Positions 1 through 7,075 of a stretch of DNA of 14,025 nucleotides are shown piece after piece. The notes under the pieces are model-generated. The model worked only from the letters and a program-made list of their open reading frames with translations, searched no databases and had not been told where the DNA came from. Numbering within the stretch: the stretch's first letter is position 1; every line of letters starts with the position of its first letter. Position numbers and translations under genes: made by a program. This DNA is from Candidatus Woesearchaeota archaeon (GTDB taxonomy: Archaea; Nanobdellota; Nanobdellia; Woesearchaeales; UBA525): positions 1-14,025 of the forward strand of contig JAAOYD010000015.1 in NCBI GenBank assembly GCA_018221165.1, given 5' to 3'.

Positions 1-1538
1 CCGTCAGGTCCCCATTGTATGAACTCTGTTCGTTCAAGTCCGAAGGCATTATACTCATATACATTTCCTGAACCATACGAGCCGTTATTGTCGCCTCCTT
101 CATACGCCCTGAGCACTGTTTTGTTGATGTCTACGAAGATGTTGTTCTCAATGCTGTTGTTGCGTACTTCGCCGTGTTGAGTTGGTTGTCCGAGACCAAT
201 AGTCCCAGTATATGATGAGACTTGAACCCCTATGAATGCTTTGACGATGATGTTGTTGTAGATTTTGTTTCTAGATCCTGCGCTGGTACCTCGAGAGTCA
301 ATCTTTATGGCTGCATTCGCCCAATCGCCATAACCTGATGTTTCTTGTGCGTTGTCGTATAGGATGTTGTGGTGCACAATGGTATCGTGTGTGCTTTCGA
401 GGAAGATTCCATTTCGTCCTGTCGTGTTTATTCTGTTATATCTGATGATGTTTGGTTCGCTCTGGTTGGTCGGTGATGCAATATCCATCCATATTCCTAC
501 CGGCCTCGACTGGTAATTATTTGGTGTTGGACCGTAGTTGTCTGGAAGCCCATTGTCATATACTTCGTTATATTCAATGATAACGTCGTCCATTCCGGCT
601 GGTCCCCAGAACTTGATGCCGCCTGTCCATCTGAAGTCATCATTCCAGACTTTTTGGTAAATGGCGTTTTCGTAAATCTTGTTTCGTCTGATACGGTACC
701 CTGAGGTGGGCGTAGCTATATTGTAGACTCCGAAGGTGACTCCTGAAATGCCGTTGTATCGTGCTATGCTGTCTTGTACAGTGATATTGCCGTGGACTGC
801 ATTTCCAGTTGTTCCTATTCCATGATGGAAGTTCCACTCGGCCGTTACGTTTGTGATAGTGATGTTGTTTGGGTTATCCCCGAATATTCCATAACGGTTA
901 ACATGGCTCACTGTGATATTTGCAATGTTGACATTGGAGTTGTCGAAAGAGATTGCTTCATTTCGTTGACCAGCTTCAACTGTTGTATTTGTGCTATCCG
1001 GGTTGCCGTTGCTGTCGTAGAGATAGAGTACTTGCGTGGTGCTGTTCCACCACCAATCGAAGTTGTTCGTTAGGTTATTGGTGATGTTGTTTGTGGCGTT
1101 GTTGGTGATGTATATCCTGTCGCCGAAGGTCCCGTTTATCCAGAGTTGCTCCGGCTCTGTTGAGAGGCTGATGTTGTAGATGTTGCCGCTGTAGACTTGC
1201 CAACCGGTGATGATGTTATCCCCTCTAATCCTTGGCTGAGCGCCTGTGCCGTAGGAACTATATGTGGTGCGATGAGTGCTATTGCCTGAATCAACATACA
1301 GCCGTTCTCGCCAGGTTTCTCCACGTTTGAACAAGACGATATCTCCTGGATTCTGAGTTTGGCTGTTCACCTGGGCTATTGTCTGCCAGGCGCTTCCTTC
1401 GCTGGTGCCGTTGTTGCCGTCGTTACCGCCGGTGGCGTCGACGTAATAGGTGGTGGCGCTCGCCACATGGATAGCCAGCAAAACTATAAGAAGAAATGAT
1501 AGTAATCTCTGTCCTCTGCTGAGAGGTTGTCTCACCAC
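1..1538 (-). CDS. Secreted right-handed beta-helix protein, 3' end outside window
   Basis: An uninterrupted frame runs from a GTG at 1538 (or the adjacent GTG at 1535) off the left edge, about 511 codons, so the C-terminus is missing. GGTGG lies just upstream of the GTGs and supports this start; there is no ATG in frame nearby. Residues about 10-27 form a hydrophobic signal peptide ending near VASA. The mature start (TYYVDATGGNDGNNGTSEG, then a GDIVLF-like segment) is typical of DUF1565/NosD-type beta-helix proteins, and the rest consists of Asn-rich turns such as IRYNRIN and NIIVKAF spaced like beta-helix rungs. About 18 N-glycosylation sequons (NxS/T) are visible. These features suggest an extracellular or cell-surface glycoprotein; it could be a polysaccharide-acting enzyme or an adhesin, but no catalytic residue can be assigned. 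It is transcribed from its own TATA box near 1586. Confidence 0.85.
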   Translation of the reverse strand, partial: MVRQPLSRGQRLLSFLLIVLLAIHVASATTYYVDATGGNDGNNGTSEGSAWQTIAQVNSQTQNPGDIVLFKRGETWRERLYVDSGNSTHRTTYSSYGTGAQPRIRGDNIITGWQVYSGNIYNISLSTEPEQLWINGTFGDRIYITNNATNNITNNLTNNFDWWWNSTTQVLYLYDSNGNPDSTNTTVEAGQRNEAISFDNSNVNIANITVSHVNRYGIFGDNPNNITITNVTAEWNFHHGIGTTGNAVHGNITVQDSIARYNGISGVTFGVYNIATPTSGYRIRRNKIYENAIYQKVWNDDFRWTGGIKFWGPAGMDDVIIEYNEVYDNGLPDNYGPTPNNYQSRPVGIWMDIASPTNQSEPNIIRYNRINTTGRNGIFLESTHDTIVHHNILYDNAQETSGYGDWANAAIKIDSRGTSAGSRNKIYNNIIVKAFIGVQVSSYTGTIGLGQPTQHGEVRNNSIENNIFVDINKTVLRAYEGGDNNGSYGSGNVYEYNAFGLERTEFIQWGPD

Positions 1539-1581
1539 AACTCCACCATGAATGATTCAGTTCTGTTATCCGGAAGAAGGG

Positions 1582-1590
1582 TTTATAAAA
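1582..1590 (-). promoter_or_regulatory. TATA box of the beta-helix gene
   Basis: On the minus strand this reads TTTTATAAA, about 48 nt before the GTG start. A transcript starting about 27 nt downstream would have a leader near 20 nt that contains the GGTGG ribosome site. CCTTCT follows the TATA box directly (complement of 1575-1580). Confidence 0.6.
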
Positions 1591-1618
1591 GTTTTTTATC
1601 CACTTATAAAGAAGATAC

Positions 1619-2536
1619 TCAGACGAAGAGACGCACCACGAAGAAGGCGTAGAGCAAGAGTAGCAACCAGCCTTCCCATCTTGTCACTGTTTTGTCCTTC
1701 GATGTCACGAAGTAGAGCATGAAGGTCGCGATGACGAGCATGGCTAAGCTCCACAGCATCGTTGACGGGATGAGCAAGGTGCCGAACAGGCCGGTGATGC
1801 CCATGACTGCGAAGAGATTGAAGATGTTGCTGCCGAGGATATTGCCGAGCGCCAAATCGTGCTTGCCCTTCAATGCTGCGGTAACTGTGACAAACAATTC
1901 TGGCAAGGATGTACCAAGTGCTACAGCACTGACTGCAATTATGTCATTTGGAATGCCTGTTGCGGACGCGATGCCAATCACACTCTCAACAGTGAAACGC
2001 GCGCCGACATAGATGAGCACGCCACCAGCGAGCAACGGTATCCATATAGGGCCTGTTACTTTTTGCTTCTTCACTTTCTTTTTATTCTTATTGTGTAAGT
2101 AGTTGAGGTAGATGGCGTAGCCGGCGAGCATGAACAGCGCTTCAAAGAGTGTGAACGCGCCGTCGAGGCACATCAGCACCAGGAGAAAAGTCGCGGCGAA
2201 CAGTACGGGGAAATCTACTTGGCGAAGCTCCCATTTCGTGGAGATCTTTCCGGCGATGACAGCGCCCAGTCCGAGCACCAGAAGGATGTTCGCGATGTTG
2301 CTGCCAAGGACGTTTCCGATGACAATCTCTGACTTGCCGGCGAGCACTGCGGCGATGCTTGATGCGAGTTCTGGCAAAGATGTGCCGACAGAAACGACAG
2401 TCACGCCGATAATGAATGGTGAAATGCCAAGCTTGTGGCTCAGCTTTTCAGCCGCTTCAGTAAACCAATCGCTGCCCTTGACGAGGACTGCGAGAGAGAT
2501 GATGAAGATGAGGATCCAGGCAACCAGTGGTACCAT
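1619..2536 (-). CDS. CaCA-family Na+/Ca2+ exchanger (YrbG/NCX type)
   Basis: Integral membrane cation antiporter of 305 residues, close to the usual prokaryotic NCX length, with about ten hydrophobic segments. Two inverted alpha-repeats are plain: GTSLPEL at 51-57 with GNVLGSNIAN at 74-83, and GTSLPEL at 208-214 with GNILGSNIFN at 231-240. Glu56 and Glu213 match the family's central ion-binding glutamates; the Asp of the second repeat in the archaeal structural model NCX_Mj (Asp240) is Asn here. A basic cytoplasmic loop (KNKKKVKKQK, about 150-159) separates the halves. The ATG at 2536 is chosen because it lies 2 nt after the SMC stop codon and gives a normal hydrophobic N-terminus; a longer start at 2662 would add an Arg/His-rich tail read inside smc. 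It is probably translated from the smc transcript. The true substrate (Na+/Ca2+ or another cation) cannot be read from sequence alone. Confidence 0.93.
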   Translation of the reverse strand: MVPLVAWILIFIISLAVLVKGSDWFTEAAEKLSHKLGISPFIIGVTVVSVGTSLPELASSIAAVLAGKSEIVIGNVLGSNIANILLVLGLGAVIAGKISTKWELRQVDFPVLFAATFLLVLMCLDGAFTLFEALFMLAGYAIYLNYLHNKNKKKVKKQKVTGPIWIPLLAGGVLIYVGARFTVESVIGIASATGIPNDIIAVSAVALGTSLPELFVTVTAALKGKHDLALGNILGSNIFNLFAVMGITGLFGTLLIPSTMLWSLAMLVIATFMLYFVTSKDKTVTRWEGWLLLLLYAFFVVRLFV

Positions 2537-2538
2537 CG

Positions 2539-5500
2539 TTAGATTTTCAAGCTCGTAATCTTGCTCATGCCGTGTTCGTTCATGCTCACGCCGAAGAGAT
2601 TGTCGGCCTCGCTGATGATAGCGTCGTTGTGACTGATGATGATGTACTGTGCGCGGGCGCAATACTGGCGGATGAGTTTCGCGAGCTTCTCGCTGTTATG
2701 CTTGTCCAGCGCAGCGTCCACTTCATCCATGATATAGAACGACGCAGGCTCGTGCTCTTGCACCGCGAAAAGGAATGCCAACGCTGTCATGGTTTTTTCG
2801 CCGCCGCTCAAACTGCGGATGTCGAGGAACTTCTTACCAGTAAGCTTCACCTTGATAGTGAGGCCGCCGTTGAATGGGTCTTGCTCATCCTCCAATTCGA
2901 GGAACGCATCACCTTTCGTGCTGAGCTGCATGAAGAAGTGCTTGAAGTTCTCGTTCACCACAATGAATGTCTTCATGAAGAGCTCCTTCTTCTTCGCGTC
3001 AATCTCATTAATCATTACTAAGACGTCTTCTCGCTCGCTACCGAGCTTGTCCTTTTTCTCGATGAGTGAGTTATACTCTGTTTCAACCTGGTCGTAGATT
3101 TCCAACGCTTTCATGTTCACCGCGCCAATGCTCTCTACAAGTCGTTCGAACTCGCGTACCTCGAGCTGGATGTCTTCTTCTGACTTTTCGCTCTTCTTGT
3201 AGGGGTCAACACCTTCGTAGTGTTTGAGCTCCTCGTTGACGCCGGCTAATTCTGCTCTGAGGCGTGCTACTTCGAGAGAGATGCCGGTGTTCTTCTGCTC
3301 CATCTCCCGTACCTTGAACTCGCGCTCCTTGATGGTGGTTTCGCGCTCGCGCACTTCATCTTCAAGTTTGTTCCGCTTTGCGAAGAGCTCCTTGAACTGG
3401 CTGAAGAACTTCGCTGAGGCTTTCTCTTTCTCCTTGAGTGCCTTCTCTTCCTCTTTCAGCTTGATAGTCAACCCTTTCTTCTCCTGCTCGAATGTAGCCT
3501 TCTCCTTATCATGCTGTTTGAGAATCCCTTGCACCTTCTCTGTTTCGGGACCGAGAATGTTCTTGACTTCTGATTCGGATGTTCGGAGTTCACCTTGCAA
3601 TTCAGCAATCTCCTGTTTGAGTTCCTGCTTCTTCTCTTCGAAGCTGTTCATCTCCGCGAGCACAGTCGGACTGCGGAGAGCGCTGAGCTGGTCACGTAAC
3701 TGTTGCTTTCTAATCTTCATCTGGCCAAGCGCGCCAGTCTTCTCGCTGACAGCACTGATGATATCATCGAGCTGTTTCTCAAATCCAGCGAGGTCATCCT
3801 TGAGTTTCTTTTTCTCATCCTTAGACAAGCCGATATCCGCACTGTCCAGATGGAGCGATTTCTCACTTTTGATAATTTCCCCTTCCAAGCCGGCTTTCAA
3901 TTCACGTAAGCGTGTAATGAGTTCTTCGTTGTCATCGCGTTTCTTCTCCAACTTGGCGATAACTGCTTCGGCGTCCATGACTTCTGTTTCGAGCTTCTCG
4001 ATTTTCTCACTTGTCTCCTTCTGCTGGAAACCAATACCTCGGCGTTCCTTGTTGCGGAAACCACCACTCATCGCACCGCTGGTTTCGAGGAGGTCGCCGT
4101 TGAGTGTGACCATGCGGGCCTTGCCAACACCGAGCTTCCTCGCGGAATCGATGTCCTTCATGACGACAGTGCTGCCGAACACGTACTGGAAGACCTTTGC
4201 GTATTGCGTTTGATACTCGACGAGCTTGCTCGCGAGGCCGATGACTGCACCGCCTGCTTTGATGGACGATTCCCCTGGCGCCCGGAGCTTGTTCAGTGGT
4301 AAGAACGTCGCGACACCCAGTCTGTTGTCGCGGAGGTGCCTGATGCATTTCGCAGCGACCTCATCAGTGTCGACAACAATGCTATTGACGCGTGGGCCGG
4401 CAGCAATTTCGAGGGCGAGCGAGTAGTCCTCCTTCACCTTACCGAGGCTGGCGACTGTACCGTGAATACCTTTGATTGTGCCTTTGCTCTTGAGTGCGAG
4501 GATGGCAGTGATTGCGTGACCGCCAGCGATGCGCTCTTGAATACTGGATTGTTTTGCTTGTAGCTTCGCAAGCTCTTCTTTCCGAGAGAGGGCTTTGCCA
4601 CGCGCGTTTTGTAATTGGGCAACTAATGAAGAATCGTCATTCAACGCTGTGCTGAGTTCCTTCGTCGCTTTCTTGAACTGTTCCTTCTTGTTTTTCAGCA
4701 CGTCGAGTTCCTTCTTGTGCTCTTTCTCGATGCCTGCTACTTTTGCAATCTTCTCATCAATCTGCTCGAGCTTGATTTCGACCTTGTCCTTTTCACGCAG
4801 GAGTTCCTGCTGTTCTTCACGGAGCTTGGAGAGTTCGTCCTGTAATGTTTCAGCTTCCTTATCGATGCTGTCCAGTTCGTCGTCAAGACCGGTGGCGTCT
4901 TCCATCTTGTGCTTCTTGCGGAACTGTCCCAAGCGAGCGTCGAGCTTGGCAACGCTCTCTTCACGCGTCTTGATGCGCTTTCCGAGATCCTTGCGTTCAT
5001 CTTCAATGTGCTTGATTTTATCGAAGAGTTCCTTGTTCGTGCTTATGAGTTCATCTTTTCGATCATCCAACTTGATGAGTTCGCCTTCGAGCGTGTCGAC
5101 GCGCTGCTTGTTCACCGCAAACTCAACCTTCATGGCCTCGATTTCCTTGTGCAGCTGCACTTGTTCCTTCTCGCCCCGACGCTCGACTTCCTTGCTGATA
5201 TCGTCGAGTTTCTTGCGGCGCTCCTCAATCTCCGCCTCAAGCTTTGCGCGCTTCTCGCCGAACTTGTCCAACTCAGACTTGTGTTTGGACACTTGTGATT
5301 CGAATTTCGCGAGTTCTGCATCCTTGTGTTTCTTCTTGATTGTCAGGAGTGTGCATTTGTTCCGCTTGATTTTCTCGTCGAGTTCCTTGAACTTCAACGC
5401 TTGGTTGCGCTCTTTCTTCAGCTCACGCAGATAGGTCTTGCGTTCTGCGAGGACGATGTCAGCCTCGTTCAGCTTCTCTTCGACGCGATCGAGCTCACGG

Positions 5501-6033
5501 ATAGCCTTAGCTTTCTTATCTTCATAGATAGAGATGCCAGCAATCTCTTCGATAATCTGGCGGCGCTCGTTCGTGCTCATCTCGATGAGATGATTGATGT
5601 CTCCTTGGAGGATGATGTTATAGCCGTCAGGGTTAATCTTGTCCCTGCTGAGCATGTCGAGGATTTCCTGTCGGGTGGAGCTCTTGCCGTTGATTTTGTA
5701 TTTTGACTGGCCGCTCTTCATGACAATACGGGTAATCATGAGTTCAGGGGTGTCGCCGAAGATGCCAATACTGTTATCAAAGACGATAGTGACTTCGCCC
5801 TGCTTAGCAGGCTGTTTCTTCTTGCCGCCGTTATAGATTAAGTTGGCTGATTTCTCGGCGCGTAACCCTTTGGCGCTGCCTTTTCCAAGAACGAAGCATA
5901 GGGCGTCAAGTACATTAGACTTGCCACTTCCATTCGGACCGAGGACACAGTTAAAGCCGTCGCCCATCATAATCTCTGTCTTGTTGGCGAAGCTTTTGAA
6001 GCCCTTCATCTCAAGACGCTTGATTCGAGTCAA
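2539..6033 (-). CDS. smc: Chromosome segregation ATPase SMC
   Basis: SMC homodimers form the core of the condensin-like complex that compacts and segregates the chromosome. At 1164 residues it has the normal length. Order: N-terminal ATPase head with GFKSF at 11-15, Walker A GPNGSGKS at 32-39 and Q-loop Gln143; first coiled-coil arm from about 170 to 500; hinge about 510-665, with GIHGTVASL near its start and a Gly-rich MSGGF near its end; second arm to about 1000; C-terminal head with signature LSGGEK at 1075-1080, Walker B FYIMDE at about 1099-1104 and D-loop ALDKHN. The start is TTG at 6033: the next in-frame ATG (codon 9) would cut off the conserved beta-strand before GFKSF, and GGTGGG sits 5 nt upstream of the TTG. 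The exchanger gene follows after 2 nt, not scpA as is common. All catalytic motifs are intact. Confidence 0.98.
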   Translation of the reverse strand: MTRIKRLEMKGFKSFANKTEIMMGDGFNCVLGPNGSGKSNVLDALCFVLGKGSAKGLRAEKSANLIYNGGKKKQPAKQGEVTIVFDNSIGIFGDTPELMITRIVMKSGQSKYKINGKSSTRQEILDMLSRDKINPDGYNIILQGDINHLIEMSTNERRQIIEEIAGISIYEDKKAKAIRELDRVEEKLNEADIVLAERKTYLRELKKERNQALKFKELDEKIKRNKCTLLTIKKKHKDAELAKFESQVSKHKSELDKFGEKRAKLEAEIEERRKKLDDISKEVERRGEKEQVQLHKEIEAMKVEFAVNKQRVDTLEGELIKLDDRKDELISTNKELFDKIKHIEDERKDLGKRIKTREESVAKLDARLGQFRKKHKMEDATGLDDELDSIDKEAETLQDELSKLREEQQELLREKDKVEIKLEQIDEKIAKVAGIEKEHKKELDVLKNKKEQFKKATKELSTALNDDSSLVAQLQNARGKALSRKEELAKLQAKQSSIQERIAGGHAITAILALKSKGTIKGIHGTVASLGKVKEDYSLALEIAAGPRVNSIVVDTDEVAAKCIRHLRDNRLGVATFLPLNKLRAPGESSIKAGGAVIGLASKLVEYQTQYAKVFQYVFGSTVVMKDIDSARKLGVGKARMVTLNGDLLETSGAMSGGFRNKERRGIGFQQKETSEKIEKLETEVMDAEAVIAKLEKKRDDNEELITRLRELKAGLEGEIIKSEKSLHLDSADIGLSKDEKKKLKDDLAGFEKQLDDIISAVSEKTGALGQMKIRKQQLRDQLSALRSPTVLAEMNSFEEKKQELKQEIAELQGELRTSESEVKNILGPETEKVQGILKQHDKEKATFEQEKKGLTIKLKEEEKALKEKEKASAKFFSQFKELFAKRNKLEDEVRERETTIKEREFKVREMEQKNTGISLEVARLRAELAGVNEELKHYEGVDPYKKSEKSEEDIQLEVREFERLVESIGAVNMKALEIYDQVETEYNSLIEKKDKLGSEREDVLVMINEIDAKKKELFMKTFIVVNENFKHFFMQLSTKGDAFLELEDEQDPFNGGLTIKVKLTGKKFLDIRSLSGGEKTMTALAFLFAVQEHEPASFYIMDEVDAALDKHNSEKLAKLIRQYCARAQYIIISHNDAIISEADNLFGVSMNEHGMSKITSLKI

Positions 6034-6078
6034 TACAACCCACCTACCTCTTACTGTTTCAAACTGCCCAAGAAGGGT

Positions 6079-6086
6079 ATTTAAAT
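6079..6086 (-). promoter_or_regulatory. TATA box of smc
   Basis: Self-complementary ATTTAAAT about 50 nt before the TTG start. The expected transcript start near 6056 leaves a leader of about 23 nt carrying GAGGTAGGTGGG as ribosome site. CCCTTCTTGGG (complement of 6067-6077) follows the box. Confidence 0.6.
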
Positions 6087-6099
6087 GTTTTTATGCGCT

Positions 6100-7023
6100 T
6101 CAGACGAGCTTATGACGCTTGAAGAGGTCCTCTGTCGCTGCCTTTGCTATTTTTGATCCCTGAATGAGGAGCTTGCCGGTTGTGTACTTGATGACGGTTG
6201 CTCCCGGACCTGTCATTCTGAGAATTTCATATTGGGTCTTTGGCGGGACAAACTCGTAACCGTGTTGTTCCAAAGCTGCGAACTTCTTGATTTCCTCTGC
6301 GTGTTCGGCTTCTTTCTTCTTTTCTTGTTCGCTTTCTGTTTCGAAATGGAATAATGAACGTTGCTTACCTGCTTCCACCACATTCTTGTAGGTGGCCCAG
6401 CTCTTTCTGAAGATGTCCTTGTATTTCTTCTCCTTATAGTTTTCTCTCAAGAACTGCTGCGTCGATGGATCAGCAGGATAGCCGGAGCCGATAGGCTGCT
6501 TGATGTTCTTCTGGAGTTTCTCTATTTCCTTATCCCTATTGACCTTTGCGATGATAGATGCTGCGCTTACAACAGGATAGGTAACATCCGCCTTGTGTTC
6601 TGCGATAACTTCGATGTCCTTGTCGAGCAACGCTTTGATGTCAGCAGCGTACTTTTCTGTGTTCTTGGTCGGGCAGTCAATAAGAGCCTTTGTTATCTTC
6701 TTTTTCTTGAGCGCTTTATTGATGAGTGTGATGGAGGTTCTGAGTTCGAGAAGGTTGAGATTGTCATTCTCACCTTCGACAGAGGAGTCTATTTCTTTTG
6801 GTGAGAGGATGATGAGTTCAAATCCTACTTTCTTCTTTTTCTTGAGTTCTTTGAGTCGTTCGAGCGTTTCTTCTCGTTGTTGTGGAGTGAGGAGTTTTGA
6901 ATCCTTTGCGCCGATCTCTCTCAGAAGAGCAGAATCTTTCTCCTCTACCCAGCAGCAGGCCATGGTCATCGGACCGAGCACCGGGCCCCGTCCAGCTTCC
7001 TCCACGCCGCAAATCCACGCCAT
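6100..7023 (-). CDS. rnhB: Ribonuclease HII with C-terminal TBP-like extension
   Basis: Cleaves RNA in RNA/DNA hybrids and removes single ribonucleotides from DNA. The catalytic core spans about residues 1-215: GVEEAGRG at 6-13, DSKLL at 41-45, LIDCP with Asp116, HKADVTYPVVSAASIIAK with Asp146, and GSGYPADP at 179-186. These correspond to the family's four acidic residues, but the first, normally Asp in DEAGRG, is Glu8 here (codon GAG). At 307 residues it is roughly 90 longer than a typical archaeal enzyme. A charged Glu/Lys linker (about 225-255) leads to residues 262-303, where VIKYTTGKLLIQG resembles the substrate-binding TBP-like domain found at the N-terminus of bacterial RNase HIII. The start is ATG at 7023, about 25 nt from a TATA box and without a Shine-Dalgarno site, so probably leaderless. 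It is divergent from the EamA gene. Confidence 0.95.
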   Translation of the reverse strand: MAWICGVEEAGRGPVLGPMTMACCWVEEKDSALLREIGAKDSKLLTPQQREETLERLKELKKKKKVGFELIILSPKEIDSSVEGENDNLNLLELRTSITLINKALKKKKITKALIDCPTKNTEKYAADIKALLDKDIEVIAEHKADVTYPVVSAASIIAKVNRDKEIEKLQKNIKQPIGSGYPADPSTQQFLRENYKEKKYKDIFRKSWATYKNVVEAGKQRSLFHFETESEQEKKKEAEHAEEIKKFAALEQHGYEFVPPKTQYEILRMTGPGATVIKYTTGKLLIQGSKIAKAATEDLFKRHKLV

Positions 7024-7043
7024 ACATTCCCTTTCTCAATCGA

Positions 7044-7051
7044 TTTTAAAA
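7044..7051. promoter_or_regulatory. Shared palindromic TATA box between rnhB and the EamA gene
   Basis: TTTTAAAA is self-complementary and the only TATA-like element in the 52-bp divergent spacer. Its centre is about 25 nt from the rnhB ATG and about 28 nt from the EamA ATG. At the usual archaeal TATA-to-start spacing of 26-27 nt, both transcripts would begin at or within a few bases of the start codon. Activity in both directions is inferred from geometry. Confidence 0.55.
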
Positions 7052-7053
7052 AA

Positions 7054-7070
7054 CCTTCTGCCCCAGAAGG
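7054..7070. repeat. Perfect inverted repeat, possible operator
   Basis: CCTTCTG, three C, then CAGAAGG: two perfect 7-bp arms with a 3-nt centre. It lies 2 nt after the shared TATA/A-run and ends 5 nt before the EamA start codon, where a bound repressor would block initiation. It may instead be a short hairpin of the leader if transcription starts earlier. Confidence 0.5.
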
Positions 7071-7075
7071 GCCTC

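Noticed and set aside
1136..1324. Minus-strand frame of 62 codons within the first 1.5 kb
   Set aside because: It is out of frame with the continuous signal-peptide/beta-helix frame that explains the whole region.
2537..2662. N-terminal extension of the exchanger gene to an upstream start
   Set aside because: The added residues are Arg/His-rich, lie entirely inside the smc 3' end, and do not resemble the family; ATG at 2536 gives a normal first membrane helix.
3224..4213. Long plus-strand open frame of 329 codons opposite smc
   Set aside because: Ser/Phe-rich translation is the mirror of the Lys/Glu/Arg-rich coiled-coil codons of smc; no promoter, ribosome site or domain. The same holds for 4595-5434 and other plus-strand frames in 2539-6033.
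6593..7075. Long upstream extension of the EamA frame
   Set aside because: It is antisense to conserved rnhB codons, Ser-rich and promoterless; the TATA box and the first helix fix the start at 7076.
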